A stretch of DNA of 64,000 nt from WHSW01 sp963828755 (lineage in GTDB: Bacteria > Actinomycetota > Thermoleophilia > Solirubrobacterales > 70-9). The translations under genes were made by a program, and so were the position numbers. The notes beneath the pieces are model-generated. The model made no database searches. It saw nothing but the letters and a program-made list of their open reading frames with translations, and was not told the origin of the DNA. This document shows positions 1 to 8,447 of the stretch, piece after piece (within the stretch, counting starts at the first letter, position 1; each line of letters starts with the position of its first letter). The DNA lies in NCBI GenBank assembly GCA_963828755.1, contig CAWHFY010000017.1:124001-188000 (forward strand). Reading direction: 5' to 3'.

Positions 1-74
1 GAGTCGGCGACCACCCCGGCGCGGAAGTGGATCGTCCGCTCGCCGTCGCGCCAGGTGAAGTCCCTCTCACTCAC
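1..74 (-). CDS. Partial CDS, N-terminus only (possible iron-containing alcohol dehydrogenase)
   Basis: An open minus-strand frame begins at GTG 74, one base beyond the tRNA 3' end, and runs off the left edge. About 24 residues are visible, beginning MSERDFTWRDGERTIHF. The FTW-DGER-I-F pattern reminds me of the N-terminus of Fe-type alcohol dehydrogenase/maleylacetate reductase proteins, but too little is visible to assign a function. The neighbouring tRNA and sigH on the same strand lie upstream. Confidence 0.4.
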   Translation of the reverse strand, partial: MSERDFTWRDGERTIHFRAGVVAD

Positions 75-75
75 A

Positions 76-148
76 AGCCCGGAGTGGGGATCGAACCCAC
101 GACCTCGTGATTACAAATCACGTGCTCTGCCAGCTGAGCTATCCGGGC
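76..148 (-). tRNA. tRNA-Thr (anticodon TGT)
   Basis: A complete cloverleaf is seen on the minus strand. The 7-bp acceptor stem is GCCCGGA/TCCGGGC, followed by a D-arm with AGCTCAG. The anticodon stem CGTGA/TCACG encloses loop TTTGTAA, giving anticodon TGT. The T-arm contains GGTTCGATCC. The discriminator is T and no CCA is encoded. It lies downstream of sigH on the same strand, separated by two strong inverted repeats. Confidence 0.95.
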
Positions 149-183
149 ACGACACTCCGCCAATCTACGCCGTGGCGCCTCAC

Positions 184-238
184 CGCGCCGACGGGTTGAA
201 ACCGTTGCCCTGTCTGGCGAAATCAACCCGTCGGCGCG
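184..238. repeat. 16-bp perfect inverted repeat between tRNA-Thr and sigH
   Basis: Arms at 184-199 and 223-238 are perfect reverse complements (CGCGCCGACGGGTTGA) around a 23-nt spacer. The structure can form a hairpin on either strand. It lies 36 bp upstream of the tRNA and may be a processing or termination structure. Confidence 0.7.
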
Positions 239-256
239 TTGCGGGCCCCAAGAATG

Positions 257-290
257 GGTTCGCCGCGGCGCTTGCGCGCCGCGGCGAACC
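257..290 (-). terminator. Strong hairpin 3' of sigH
   Basis: Arms at 257-271 and 276-290 form a perfect 15-bp GC-rich stem with a TTGC tetraloop, 28 bp past the sigH stop. There is no U-tract, which is common for terminators in high-GC actinobacteria. Its position suggests termination or 3'-end stabilisation of the sigH transcript. Confidence 0.6.
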
Positions 291-318
291 GAGAGGACGC
301 GTGGGGGCCTCGCCGGCT

Positions 319-999
319 CTAAACGAGGACCTCGCGCCCCGAGATGTGGGCGGCGACCTTGCGCTTGACGCGCTGCAGGGCGTTGTCGACCGTCTTCGTG
401 TCGCACTCGAGCCGCTCGCCGATCTGCTCGTACGAGTAACCGTCGAGATACAGCGACAGGACCCGGCTCTCGAGCTCGGAGAGGACGCTCGCGAGACAGG
501 ACACCAGCGCCTGCAGTTCCTCGGTCGCGATCGCCCGCTGGGCCGGCTCCTCCGAGATCGGGCCCGGGAGGATGTCCTCGAGCGTGGTCTCGGCATCGCC
601 GGCGGCCGGCGACTGCGCGAACGAGACGTACTGGTTCAGCGGCGCGTGCTTGTTGCGGCTCGCGGTCTTGACCGCGGTGATGATCTGGCGCGTGATGCAG
701 AGCTCCGCGAAGTTGCGGAAGCTCGACTCGCGATCGGTGCGGAAGTCGCGGATCGCCTTGTAGAGGCCGACGAGCCCCTCCTGGATCAGGTCATCCGAAT
801 CACCACCGAGCAGGAAGTACGACGACGCCTTCAGGCGGACGAATCCGCGATAACGCTTGACGATCCTCTCGTAAGCGTCGGGACTGCCCTTCTTGGCCAG
901 CGCGACGAGGTATGTATCCTCAAGCTCTGGTTGAGAGTCAGATCGACGAGCGCCATGGGCGCTCGCCATCGCTGTCGATGCTTGGGTAGGTACGGCCAC
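319..999 (-). CDS. sigH: SigH-type RNA polymerase sigma factor (sigma-30 family)
   Basis: A 226-aa sigma-70 family protein without regions 1 or 3. Region 2 (about residues 40-115) contains DLIQEGLVGLYKAIRDF, the core-binding and -10-recognition helix. Region 4 (about 172-218) ends in a helix-turn-helix with YSYEQIGERLECDTKTVDNA. Both the sequence and the location after rlmB and cysS match the sporulation sigma factor H family of Firmicutes. No sporulation genes are visible here, so its role in this organism is unknown. GTG 999 is preceded by a good Shine-Dalgarno GGAGGA; an internal ATG at 969 is an alternative. It has its own promoter at 1118-1147. Confidence 0.9.
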   Translation of the reverse strand: MAVPTQASTAMASAHGARRSDSQPELEDTYLVALAKKGSPDAYERIVKRYRGFVRLKASSYFLLGGDSDDLIQEGLVGLYKAIRDFRTDRESSFRNFAELCITRQIITAVKTASRNKHAPLNQYVSFAQSPAAGDAETTLEDILPGPISEEPAQRAIATEELQALVSCLASVLSELESRVLSLYLDGYSYEQIGERLECDTKTVDNALQRVKRKVAAHISGREVLV

Positions 1000-1117
1000 G
1001 TGTCCTCCATCTCGGTTGGAACCCGTGACGCCCGTACCTCCCAGGATTGGGCGTCCTCTCCTCCGGGTGCGCCGCCGGCCGATTGCTCGACCTTTAGTTC
1101 ACCCTTATGTGCGGAGC

Positions 1118-1149
1118 AGTGTATGCCGGTTGACATAGTTCTGTCAACC
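1118..1149 (-). promoter_or_regulatory. sigH promoter with overlapping 8-bp inverted repeat
   Basis: On the minus strand TTGACA (plus 1142-1147), an 18-nt spacer and TACACT (plus 1118-1123) form a near-consensus sigma-70 promoter, predicting transcription start near 1111. The -35 lies within a perfect inverted repeat, GGTTGACA-N6-TGTCAACC (1128-1149). This makes it a plausible operator, or a chance symmetry created by the -35. Confidence 0.6.
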
Positions 1150-1205
1150 TGCGGCGCTTTTTCGCAAGATGCGTTGCATCCCGCGAGGTCCGTCCAGGAC
1201 GGTTG

Positions 1206-1829
1206 CTAGGCCCGCCGCTGACGAATCGCCTCGAACAGCAGCGCGGCGGCCGCGGCCGAGACGTTCAGCGATCCGACCCTCCCCCGCACCGGGATCGCGA
1301 TCAGCCCATCGCAGCGCTCGGCGACCAGCCGGCGCAGGCCACTGCCCTCGCTGCCGAGCACCAGGACGACCTTGCCGGTCAGGTCGGTGGCCGTGTAGGC
1401 GGTCGGGGCGTCGGCGGCGGCGCCGTAGACCCAGGCGCCCTCGTCCTTGGCCCGCGCGAGGTACTCGGCCAGATTCGAGACCCGGGCGATCGGCAGGTGC
1501 TCGACCGCCCCGGCCGAGGCCTTCGCGACCGCCGCGGTCACTGAGGCCGAGCGCCGTCCCGGGATCACCAGGCCGTCCGCCCCGGCCGCCTCGGCCGAGC
1601 GCGCCACCGCACCGAGGTTGTGCGGGTCCTGGACCTGGTCGAGCGCGACGATCAGCGCCGCGGGCCGATCGAGCATCCCGAGCGCATCCGCATACGGGTA
1701 CGGGTCGACCTCGGCGACGAGGCCCTGGTGGTCGGGCGAGCCCGCGAGCCGCTGCAGCTCGGCCGCGTCGGTGTCGTCGGCGGTCCAGACGCGGTGCACG
1801 CGCCGGCGCCCGCGGCGGGCCTCGGCCAC
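1206..1829 (-). CDS. rlmB: 23S rRNA (guanosine-2'-O-)-methyltransferase RlmB (TrmH/SpoU family)
   Basis: SAM-dependent SpoU-class enzyme expected to methylate G2251 of 23S rRNA. The three SpoU motifs are present: N71-x5-R77 (NLGAVARSAE), the GSEGSGL loop at 159-165 and the C-terminal knot GSLNVSAAAAALLF from 186. GTG 1829 is the only canonical start. Reading on upstream gives family-like sequence (DRLEIVYGRRAV), where RlmB proteins normally have a GRxAV motif. That segment is open back to the cysS stop but holds no ATG, GTG or TTG. An ATC at 1868 with AAGG eight bases upstream may be the real start, making 220 aa. Directly downstream of cysS. Confidence 0.88.
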   Translation of the reverse strand: MAEARRGRRRVHRVWTADDTDAAELQRLAGSPDHQGLVAEVDPYPYADALGMLDRPAALIVALDQVQDPHNLGAVARSAEAAGADGLVIPGRRSASVTAAVAKASAGAVEHLPIARVSNLAEYLARAKDEGAWVYGAAADAPTAYTATDLTGKVVLVLGSEGSGLRRLVAERCDGLIAIPVRGRVGSLNVSAAAAALLFEAIRQRRA

Positions 1830-1870
1830 CGCGCGCCGCCCGTAGACGATCTCGAGCCGGTCGCCGATCG

Positions 1871-3220
1871 CTACGCCCTTCGCAGTTGCGCGCCCTCAGG
1901 CGTGTCGCGGACCTCCCAGCCGAGGGCCGCCAGCCGATCGCGGATCTCGTCGGCGCGCGCGAAGTCGCGCTCGGCACGGGCGCGCTCGCGTTCGCCGAGC
2001 AGCGCCTCGGCCTCCGGGTCGCGCTCGGCGTGCCCCCCGAGCAGCGCCTCGAGCCCGAGCAGCGACAGCATCTCGGCGAGCGCCTCGCGGGCGCCGGGGA
2101 GCGGGCGCCGGTTCGCCTCGGCGACGAGCTCGAAGGCCGCGGCCCACGCCCGCGGCGTGTTGAAGTCGTCGGCGAGCGCCTCGAGGAACGCCTCCCGCCG
2201 CTCGAGCGCGAATCCGTCGGGCTCGCCGTCGACCGGCGGCTCGGCGAGGAAGTTGCGCAGCCGCTCGACCCGGGCAGCCGCCTGCTCGAGCGCCGCCTCG
2301 GAGAACTCGAGCGGCTGGCGGTAGTGACCGGAGGTCAGAAAGGCGACCACCGCGTGCGGGCCGAAGCGATCGATCGCCTCGGAGAGCTGGAAGATATTGC
2401 CGACCGACTTCGACATCTTCTCGGCGTCGGTGCGGACCATCCCGTTGTGCATCCAGATCCGCGCCAGCGGCAGCCCGCGGGCGGCCTCGGTCTGCGCGAT
2501 CTCGTTCTCGTGATGCGGGAAGACGAGGTCCGAGCCACCGCTGTGGATCTCGAAGTCGGCGCCGAGCAACTTCTCGGCCATCGCGGAGCACTCGATGTGC
2601 CAGCCGGGCCGGCCATCGCCCCACGGGGAGGGCCAGAACTCGTCCTCCTCCTCCTTGCGCGCCTTCCAGAGCGCGAAGTCGAGCGGGCTCTCCTTGAGCT
2701 GCGCGGACCCGGCCTCCTCGCCCTGGTCCATGTCGTCCGGATCGCGGTTGGAGAGCTTGCCGTAGCCGTCGAAGCTGCGAACGCGGAAGTAGACGTCGCC
2801 GCCCGACTCGTAGGCGTGCCCGCCGGCGATCAGGGTCTCGATCAGCTCGACGATCTCGGCGATCGTCGCGGTCGCCAGCGGCTCGGCGTCCGGACGGCCG
2901 ATCCCGAGCCGGTCGGTGTCCTCCGTGTACGCGGCGATCATCCGCCGCGCGTGCTCAGCCGAGGGCATACCGGCTGCGCGAGCGGCGTCGTAGATCTTGT
3001 CGTTGACGTCGGTGAGGTTGATCACGACGGTCGGCTCGTAGCCCTCGTGGGCGAGAAAGCGCGCCAGGAGCAGCGGGATCACGTACGGCCGGGCGTTGCC
3101 GACGTGGATTCGCGAGTAGACCGTCGGCCCGCAGGCGTAGATCCCGACCTTCGGCGGCTCGCGCGGCTCGAGCGTCGTCAGCTCGCCGCTGAGCGTGTCT
3201 CTGATCCTCACCTCCCGCAT
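1871..3220 (-). CDS. cysS: Cysteine--tRNA ligase
   Basis: Class I aminoacyl-tRNA synthetase of 449 aa that charges tRNA-Cys with cysteine. The HIGH signature appears as HVGN at residues 39-42 and KMSKS at 268-272. Expected zinc ligands C30, C211, H236 and E240 are all visible. Length is normal for the family. ATG 3220 lacks a Shine-Dalgarno but has TAGCAT seven bases upstream, consistent with a leaderless mRNA. It abuts rlmB and is separated from ispF by the inserted lipid island. Confidence 0.97.
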   Translation of the reverse strand: MREVRIRDTLSGELTTLEPREPPKVGIYACGPTVYSRIHVGNARPYVIPLLLARFLAHEGYEPTVVINLTDVNDKIYDAARAAGMPSAEHARRMIAAYTEDTDRLGIGRPDAEPLATATIAEIVELIETLIAGGHAYESGGDVYFRVRSFDGYGKLSNRDPDDMDQGEEAGSAQLKESPLDFALWKARKEEEDEFWPSPWGDGRPGWHIECSAMAEKLLGADFEIHSGGSDLVFPHHENEIAQTEAARGLPLARIWMHNGMVRTDAEKMSKSVGNIFQLSEAIDRFGPHAVVAFLTSGHYRQPLEFSEAALEQAAARVERLRNFLAEPPVDGEPDGFALERREAFLEALADDFNTPRAWAAAFELVAEANRRPLPGAREALAEMLSLLGLEALLGGHAERDPEAEALLGERERARAERDFARADEIRDRLAALGWEVRDTPEGAQLRRA

Positions 3221-3227
3221 CGCTGCG

Positions 3228-3233
3228 ATGCTA
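3228..3233 (-). promoter_or_regulatory. -10 element of leaderless cysS
   Basis: TAGCAT on the minus strand, followed by 7 nt and then ATG 3220; no ribosome binding site is present. Confidence 0.5.
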
Positions 3234-3244
3234 GTTGGAAGCTG

Positions 3245-3425
3245 GGATCGCGGCCAGGCTTCGCGCCCTGGTCGCGGGCAGCGCAGCGGCCGCGTACGCG
3301 CTTCCTTGCGGCCGCTCGGTGTTTCTGCGCGAATCGCGCCCGCGCGATTCGCGCTCGCCTGACCCGACTGAGCGCGAAACCGGCGCTATTTCCGGTTTCC
3401 GGCCGGTCGACGCGGCGGATCCGCC
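3245..3425. repeat. Cluster of hairpins in the cysS/hydrolase divergent intergenic region
   Basis: The 233-bp gap between divergent genes holds several inverted repeats. One is CGCGGCCAGG...CCCTGGTCGCG near 3248-3276. Another is a perfect 13-bp palindromic pair GCGCGAATCGCGC/GCGCGATTCGCGC near 3329-3356. A third is a GAAACCGG...CCGGTTTC pair near 3377-3403. No coding gene was recognised here. Confidence 0.5.
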
Positions 3426-3453
3426 GATCCCGCTCGGTAACTTCCCCCGCCTG

Positions 3454-4738
3454 ATGGCTAGGACGGCCGCGAGGCAGGGGACGGCTTCGCTCAACGATCA
3501 GCGTGCGGCCCGGGCGGTGAACGCCTTCACCGAGCTCCCGGCGCGCTATCTCGGGGCCCCGCCGGGCTTCGATACGACGTTCCAGATCCGCCTCGGCGAC
3601 GTCGGGCGCACCTGGGAGGTGCGCACGCGCGGCGAGCTGTGCGAGGTCAGCCCCTCCCCCGCCCGCGAGCCCGACGTCGTGATCGGCACCGACGCCTCGA
3701 CCTGGCTGGCCCTGCGCGAGGGCAGGCTCTCCGGGCTCGACGCGTTCTCTCAGCGCCGCCTCTACGCCCGTGGCGATCTCGACCGGGCGCTCGGCTTCGA
3801 GGGACATGTTCCGCCTTCCCGGCGGCCGCGACCCGCTGCTGCGGATCGCCGACGTCGGCACCAGGGTCGGCTCGATCCGCAGCCTGATCGCCGGCGACGG
3901 CCCCGAGGTGGTCATCTGCCTGCACGGGCTCGGCTCGAACAAGGCCTCGTTCTTCGAGACGGTGGCCGCGCTCGCGCCCACCCACACGGTCCACGCCCTC
4001 GATCTGCCCGGCTTCGGCGGCTCCGACAAGCCCGCCCGCGGCCGCTACAACGCGGCCTGGTTCGGGACCGCGGTGCGCGACTACCTGGACGCATGCGAGG
4101 TCGAGCGCGCCCATCTCATCGGCAACTCGATGGGCGGCCGGATCGCGATCGAGGTCGGGCTCGCCGCGCCCGACCGCGTCGGTTCGCTCAGCCTGCTGAC
4201 CCCGGCGCTCGCCTTCCGCCGCCGCCAGCTCGCGCCCCTGGTCCGCCTGCTGCGCCCGGAGCTCGCCCTGATCCCCCACCCGCTGACCGAGCGGATAGTC
4301 CGCGACCAGTTCTGGGGGCTGTTCGCGCAGCCGGAGCGGCTCGACCCGGCCGCCGCGGACGTGGCCGTCGACGAGTTCTGCCAGCTGTATCGCTCGCGCG
4401 CCGCCCGCGTGGCGTTCTTCGCGGCGGCTCGCAACATCTACCTCGACGAGCCGCACGGCGAGGAGGGCTTCTACTCCCGTCTCGCCGCGCTCGAGCCGCC
4501 AGCACTGTTCGTCTGGGGCGACTCCGACCGACTGATCCCGCCCGGGTTCTCGCGCCACGTCAGCGCCGCCCTGCCCGACGCGCAGCAGGTGATCCTCGAC
4601 GACTGCGGGCATGTGCCGCAGGTCGAGCTCCCGGACCGCACCAACCGCCTGATCGCTGAGCGGATCGCCTCGGCCGGCGCGGTCGCCCAGCCGCTGCCGC
4701 GGCGCCGCATCGCGCGCGGGCGGCGCCGCGCCGGCTAG
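3454..4738 (+). CDS. SCP2 domain - alpha/beta hydrolase fusion (frame break near 3805)
   Basis: The N-terminal ~118 residues resemble an SCP2 lipid-binding domain (IRLGDVGRTWEVRTRGELC, then a DVVIGTDASTWLALREG pattern). The rest is an alpha/beta hydrolase with oxyanion HGLGS, nucleophile elbow GNSMGG, acid in WGDSD and histidine in CGHVPQ, so the triad is complete. The two halves lie in different frames. The junction at about 3804-3806 needs one base removed to read GFEG into MFRLPGGRDPLLRI. Total length is a multiple of three plus one, so I annotate one gene with a +1 frame break. If genuine, the hydrolase could start alone at ATG 3806. The substrate is unknown; a lipid ester is inferred from the SCP2 domain. 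Confidence 0.7.
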
Positions 4739-4776
4739 ACACGGACGAGGCCGCGCCGGGATCGGGCCGGGCGGCG

Positions 4777-4782
4777 TAAGAT
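4777..4782 (+). promoter_or_regulatory. -10 element of leaderless acyltransferase gene
   Basis: TAAGAT followed by 7 nt and then ATG 4790; no Shine-Dalgarno. Confidence 0.5.
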
Positions 4783-4789
4783 CGCCCCG

Positions 4790-5794
4790 ATGAGCGAGGC
4801 AACCGGCGCCGACCAGGCGCGCACCAATGGCCACCGCGCCGGGCCCAACGGGGCCGCCCCGGGACGCGCCGCCGGACTGGGCGACGCGGCCCGAGCGGGC
4901 GGCGACGGCGCCCGGCGCCTCGCGGGCGGCGTCGTCGGGGCGAGCCGCAGGGCGGCCGGCGGCGCGCTCGGCTACGCGGCCAAGCGCGCCCGGCGGGCGC
5001 TGACGGCCGATCTCGACGACCGCGACCCCGACTACATCCGCGAGAACCTGCCGCTGTCCTGGCTGATGGCGACGCTCTGGTACCGGGCGGAGGTCCGCAA
5101 CATGGGCAACGTGCCCGAGCGCGGGCCGGTGCTGCTGGTCGGCAACCACACCGGTGGCAACATGTCCCCCGAGGTGATCGTCCTGCCGCTCGCCTTCTCG
5201 ACCTACTTCGGCGTCGAGCGGCCCTTCTACCAGCTCGCCCACAACCTCGTGCTCGCCTCGCCCTTCGGGCCCTTTCTGCGCCGCTACGGAGCGATGGCCG
5301 CCTCTCACCGGCACGCCGAGGACGCGCTCGGCGCCGGCGCAGCGGTGCTCGTCTTCCCGGCGGCGACTGGGAGGTCCACCGGCCGAGCTGGGAGGGCAAC
5401 CGGGTCGACCTCGCCGGTCGCAAGGGCTTCATCAAGCTCGCCCTGAACGCCGACGTCCCGATCGTCCCGGTGGTGACGATCGGCGGCCAGGAGACGGCAC
5501 TGTTCTTGAGCCGCGGCGCCTGGCTGGCGAAGCTGACCGGGGCCGACCGCTACCTGCGGCTCAAGGTGCTGCCGATCTCGCTGTCGCTGCCCTGGATCCT
5601 CAACGTCGGGGACCTGCTCGGCCACCTGCCGCTGCCGGCCAAGATCACGATCGAGGTCGGCCAGCCGATCGACCTGCGCGAGCAGTTCGGGGCCGAGCCC
5701 GACGTCGACGAGATCTATGACGTACGTGACCAGGGTGATGCAGGAGACGCTCGACGGCCTCGCCGCCGAGCGCCGCTTCCCGGTCGTCGGCTGA
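4790..5794 (+). CDS. Lysophospholipid (1-acylglycerol-3-phosphate-like) acyltransferase, two frame breaks
   Basis: Predicted membrane-associated acyl transfer enzyme of about 334 aa after repair. A disordered Ala/Gly-rich N-terminus (~80 aa) precedes the PlsC-like domain. The acceptor motif reads VGNHTGGNMSP, so the His of the HX4D motif is present but the Asp at the usual spacing is not evident. Restoring one G near 5362 gives VFPGGDWEVHRP in place of the FPEG motif, and the frame then continues through KGFIKLALNADVPIVPVV. A second break near 5720 (one extra G after TATGAC) restores the C-terminus and the TGA at 5792-5794. The compensating -1 and +1 keep the length a multiple of three. Overlaps the next gene as TGATG. 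Confidence 0.75.
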
Positions 5795-6288
5795 TGCGGC
5801 TCAACGAGTCGATCGTCGTCTCGGCCTCGCCGAAGCTGATCTGGGACTACATCGCCGAGCCGGCCAACGCCCTGCACTTCATGTCCGGCATCACCCGCTG
5901 GGAGGTCGAGGGCGACCAGCGGACGGGACTCGGCGCCCGCTACCGGATGCTGATGCGGGTCGGGTCCGCCGAGATGGGCGGGCTGGTCGAGGTGGTCGAG
6001 TTCTCCGAGCCGCTCGACATGGCCTGGTCATCGGTCACCGGGGTCGACCAGCGCGGGCGCTGGCGGCTGCGGCGCGCCGGCGGCGGCCGCACCCGGGTCG
6101 AGATGCGCTTCGCCTACGGCGTCGCCGGCGCCGGGATCACCGGGTACATCTCCGAGCGGGTCGCCGCGCCGACGATCCGCACCCACCTGCGGCGCTCGCT
6201 GCAGCAGCTGAAGCGCGAGGTAGAGCACGAGCAACTGCGCCGCGACGCCGCCGCGCGAAAGGCGGAGCGCGAGGCGGCCAGCGCCTAG
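5794..6288 (+). CDS. SRPBCC (START/polyketide-cyclase-like) family protein
   Basis: A 164-aa protein with the SRPBCC beginning MRLNESIVVSASPKLIWDYI and a ligand-pocket pattern running to a C-terminal long helix rich in charged residues (QQLKREVEHEQLRRDAAARK). These folds bind hydrophobic ligands. No signal peptide is seen. ATG 5794 overlaps the stop of the acyltransferase (TGATG), so the two are translationally coupled. Together with the SCP2-hydrolase they form a lipid-handling island inserted between cysS and the acyl-CoA synthetase. Confidence 0.75.
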   Translation: MRLNESIVVSASPKLIWDYIAEPANALHFMSGITRWEVEGDQRTGLGARYRMLMRVGSAEMGGLVEVVEFSEPLDMAWSSVTGVDQRGRWRLRRAGGGRTRVEMRFAYGVAGAGITGYISERVAAPTIRTHLRRSLQQLKREVEHEQLRRDAAARKAEREAASA

Positions 6289-6325
6289 CTGCCCCGCTGG
6301 CGGTTGACCGCGGCGAGCAATCAGC

Positions 6326-7975
6326 TCACGCGAGCTCGCGCTTGAGGACCTTGCCGGTCGCGTTTCGCGGCAGCGAATCGAGGAACTCGACCTCGCGCGG
6401 AACCTTGTACCGGGCGAGGTTCTCCTTCACGTGGCCCTTGACCGCGTCTTCGTCGAGCTGCTCGCCGTCGCGGACGACGACGAACGCCTTCAACCGCTGG
6501 CCGAACTCGTCGTCGTCGACGCCGATCACCGCGGCCTCCTTGACCGCGTCGTGGTTGGCGAGCAGGTCCTCGACCTCGCGCGGGAAGACGTTCTCGCCGC
6601 CTGAGACGATCATCTCGTCGTCGCGGCCGTCGATGAACAGGCGGCCGTCGTCGTCGAAGTGGCCGACGTCGCCGGAGGAGAGCAGCCCCTCGTAGACGTC
6701 CTTGCCGCCGCCGCCGGTGTAGCCCTCGAAGGCCATCTCGTTGCCGACGAAGACCCGCCCGGTCTCACCCTCGGGGACCTCGCCCTTGCCTTCCTTGTCG
6801 ACGATCTTGACCACCGTCCCGCGCGGCGGCCGGCCGGCGGTGCCGGGCGCGGCGCGCAGATCCTCCGGGGTGGCGATCGTCGCCCAGGCGACCTCGGTCG
6901 AGCCGTACAGGTTGTAGAGGTTTTCCCCGAAGTGGTCCATCCACTCGGTTGCCAACGGCCCGGGCAACGCCGAGCCGCTCGCCGCGGTCACCCGCAGCGA
7001 CGGGAGGTCGTACTTGGCCAGCGTCTCCTCGGGCAGCTGGAGGATCCGCTGCATCATCACCGGGACGACGATCAGCGCCGTCGCGCCGCTGTCGGCGACC
7101 GCCTTCAGCGTCGCCTCCGGGTCGAACTTGCGCTGCAGCACGTAGGTCGAGCTGAGCGAGAGCCCGAGGACGAAGTGGGCGAATCCCCAGGAGTGAAAGA
7201 GCGGCGCGGCAATCACGGTGCGCTCCCCGGCGCGCAGCGGGATGCGCGAGAACATCGCCGCCAACGGGCTGAGCGTGTCGGGCGCAGCGCGCTGGGCGCC
7301 CTTCGGCGTCCCGGTCGTCCCCGACGTGAGGATGACGAAGCGGCTCGACTCCTCCGGTGGGCTGAGCCCCGCGTCATCGCTCGACTCGATCAGCTCGTCG
7401 GTGGTCTCGTCGGCGGGGGAGTCGTCGTCCGTCCAGGAGATGAACCGCTGCGCCTCCTCCTTCGCCTCGCCGAGCAGGTCCGAGAACTCAGCGTCGTAGA
7501 TCAGAGCCGCGGGACCCTCGCGCTCCATCACGTCGAGCAGTTGCGGGCCGGAGAAGGCGGTGTTCATGTAGAGGCCGCTGGCCCCGAGCTTGGAGACGGC
7601 GAGCGTCGCGTCGACGAAGCCGCGGTGGTTGCGCGCCATGATCGCGATGCCGTCGCCGGGCCCGACTCCGCGCTCGGCCAGCGCCCGAGCGAGCGCGTTC
7701 GAGCGCCGGTTGAGCTCGTCGAAGGTGAGCTCGCCGCGCTCGTCGATCAGCCCGACGTCGTCGGGATGCGTGATCGAGGCGCCGATGATCCCAGCCGCGG
7801 GCGAGGCGCCCCAGCGGGCGAGCTCGCGAAACACGCGGGCGAGCTTGTCCGGGCGCATCGGCCTGATCACGCCTGCCTCGACCAGCGCCTTCAGGTTGAA
7901 GGGAACGTCGGGAAGCGGCCCGAGCGAGCCGAGCTTGACCTTGCGCGCGAGCGAGAGCGGGTTCGCGATCTCCAT
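6326..7975 (-). CDS. AMP-dependent fatty acyl-CoA synthetase/ligase
   Basis: A 549-aa ANL-superfamily enzyme that activates a carboxylic acid (probably fatty acid) as acyl-adenylate and then thioester. Visible motifs are the P-loop TSGTTGTPKGAQ, the A5-like LYGSTE, the hinge/A8 region DEMIVSGGENVFPREVE and the C-terminal catalytic lysine in GKVLKRELA. ATG 7975 is leaderless, with TAGGGT six bases upstream. The -10 hexamer overlaps the ispF stop codon. It converges on the SRPBCC gene with a 37-bp gap. The likely partner pathway is the beta-oxidation or lipid genes elsewhere in the window. Confidence 0.9.
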   Translation of the reverse strand: MEIANPLSLARKVKLGSLGPLPDVPFNLKALVEAGVIRPMRPDKLARVFRELARWGASPAAGIIGASITHPDDVGLIDERGELTFDELNRRSNALARALAERGVGPGDGIAIMARNHRGFVDATLAVSKLGASGLYMNTAFSGPQLLDVMEREGPAALIYDAEFSDLLGEAKEEAQRFISWTDDDSPADETTDELIESSDDAGLSPPEESSRFVILTSGTTGTPKGAQRAAPDTLSPLAAMFSRIPLRAGERTVIAAPLFHSWGFAHFVLGLSLSSTYVLQRKFDPEATLKAVADSGATALIVVPVMMQRILQLPEETLAKYDLPSLRVTAASGSALPGPLATEWMDHFGENLYNLYGSTEVAWATIATPEDLRAAPGTAGRPPRGTVVKIVDKEGKGEVPEGETGRVFVGNEMAFEGYTGGGGKDVYEGLLSSGDVGHFDDDGRLFIDGRDDEMIVSGGENVFPREVEDLLANHDAVKEAAVIGVDDDEFGQRLKAFVVVRDGEQLDEDAVKGHVKENLARYKVPREVEFLDSLPRNATGKVLKRELA

Positions 7976-7981
7976 GCCCGA

Positions 7982-7987
7982 ACCCTA
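7982..7987 (-). promoter_or_regulatory. -10 element of leaderless acyl-CoA synthetase gene
   Basis: TAGGGT on the minus strand followed by 6 nt and ATG 7975; it overlaps the TAG stop of ispF. Confidence 0.5.
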
Positions 7988-8447
7988 TTCCCCCAGGTCG
8001 TCCACCAGCGCCACTGCGATGCAGGCGATACCTTCGCCGCGGCCGATGAACCCCATCCGCTCGTTGGTCGACGCCTTCACGCTCACCGGGGCCCCGAGGA
8101 CCTCGCTCAGATTGCGCTCCATGTCGCCGCGGTGCGCGCCCGAGCTTGGGCGCCTCGCAGATCACGGTCGCGTCGACGTTCGCGATCGAGCCCGAGAGCA
8201 TTCCGACCACCGTGCGCAGCAGGTCGAGCGAGTCGGCGTCACGCCACGTCTCGTCGTCGGGCGGGAAGTGGGTGCCGAGGTCGCCGAGCCCGCCGGCGCC
8301 GAGCACCGCATCGATCACTGCGTGGGTCAGCACGTCGGCGTCGGAGTGGCCCTCGAGCCCGGCCTCGTGCTCGAGCTCGACCCCGCCGAGGATGAGCCGG
8401 CGCCCGACGGCGAAGCGGTGGCTGTCGTAGCCGATTCCGACCCTCAT
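7985..8447 (-). CDS. ispF: 2-C-methyl-D-erythritol 2,4-cyclodiphosphate synthase (frame break near 8142)
   Basis: MEP-pathway cyclase making MEcPP. The N-terminal part reads MRVGIGYDSHRF and contains the metal ligands (D and H of GYDSHRF) plus LGGVELEHEAGLEGHSDAD. The first frame continues to CEAPKLG. The next frame then gives AHRGDMERNLSEVLGAPVSVKASTNERMGF in the expected order, ending VALVDDLGE. One extra base near 8142 separates the two frames, and the total length of 463 nt is a multiple of three plus one. Start ATG 8447 overlaps the PHP gene stop by 4 bp. ispD lies nearby, as in many ispD-ispF clusters. Confidence 0.88.
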
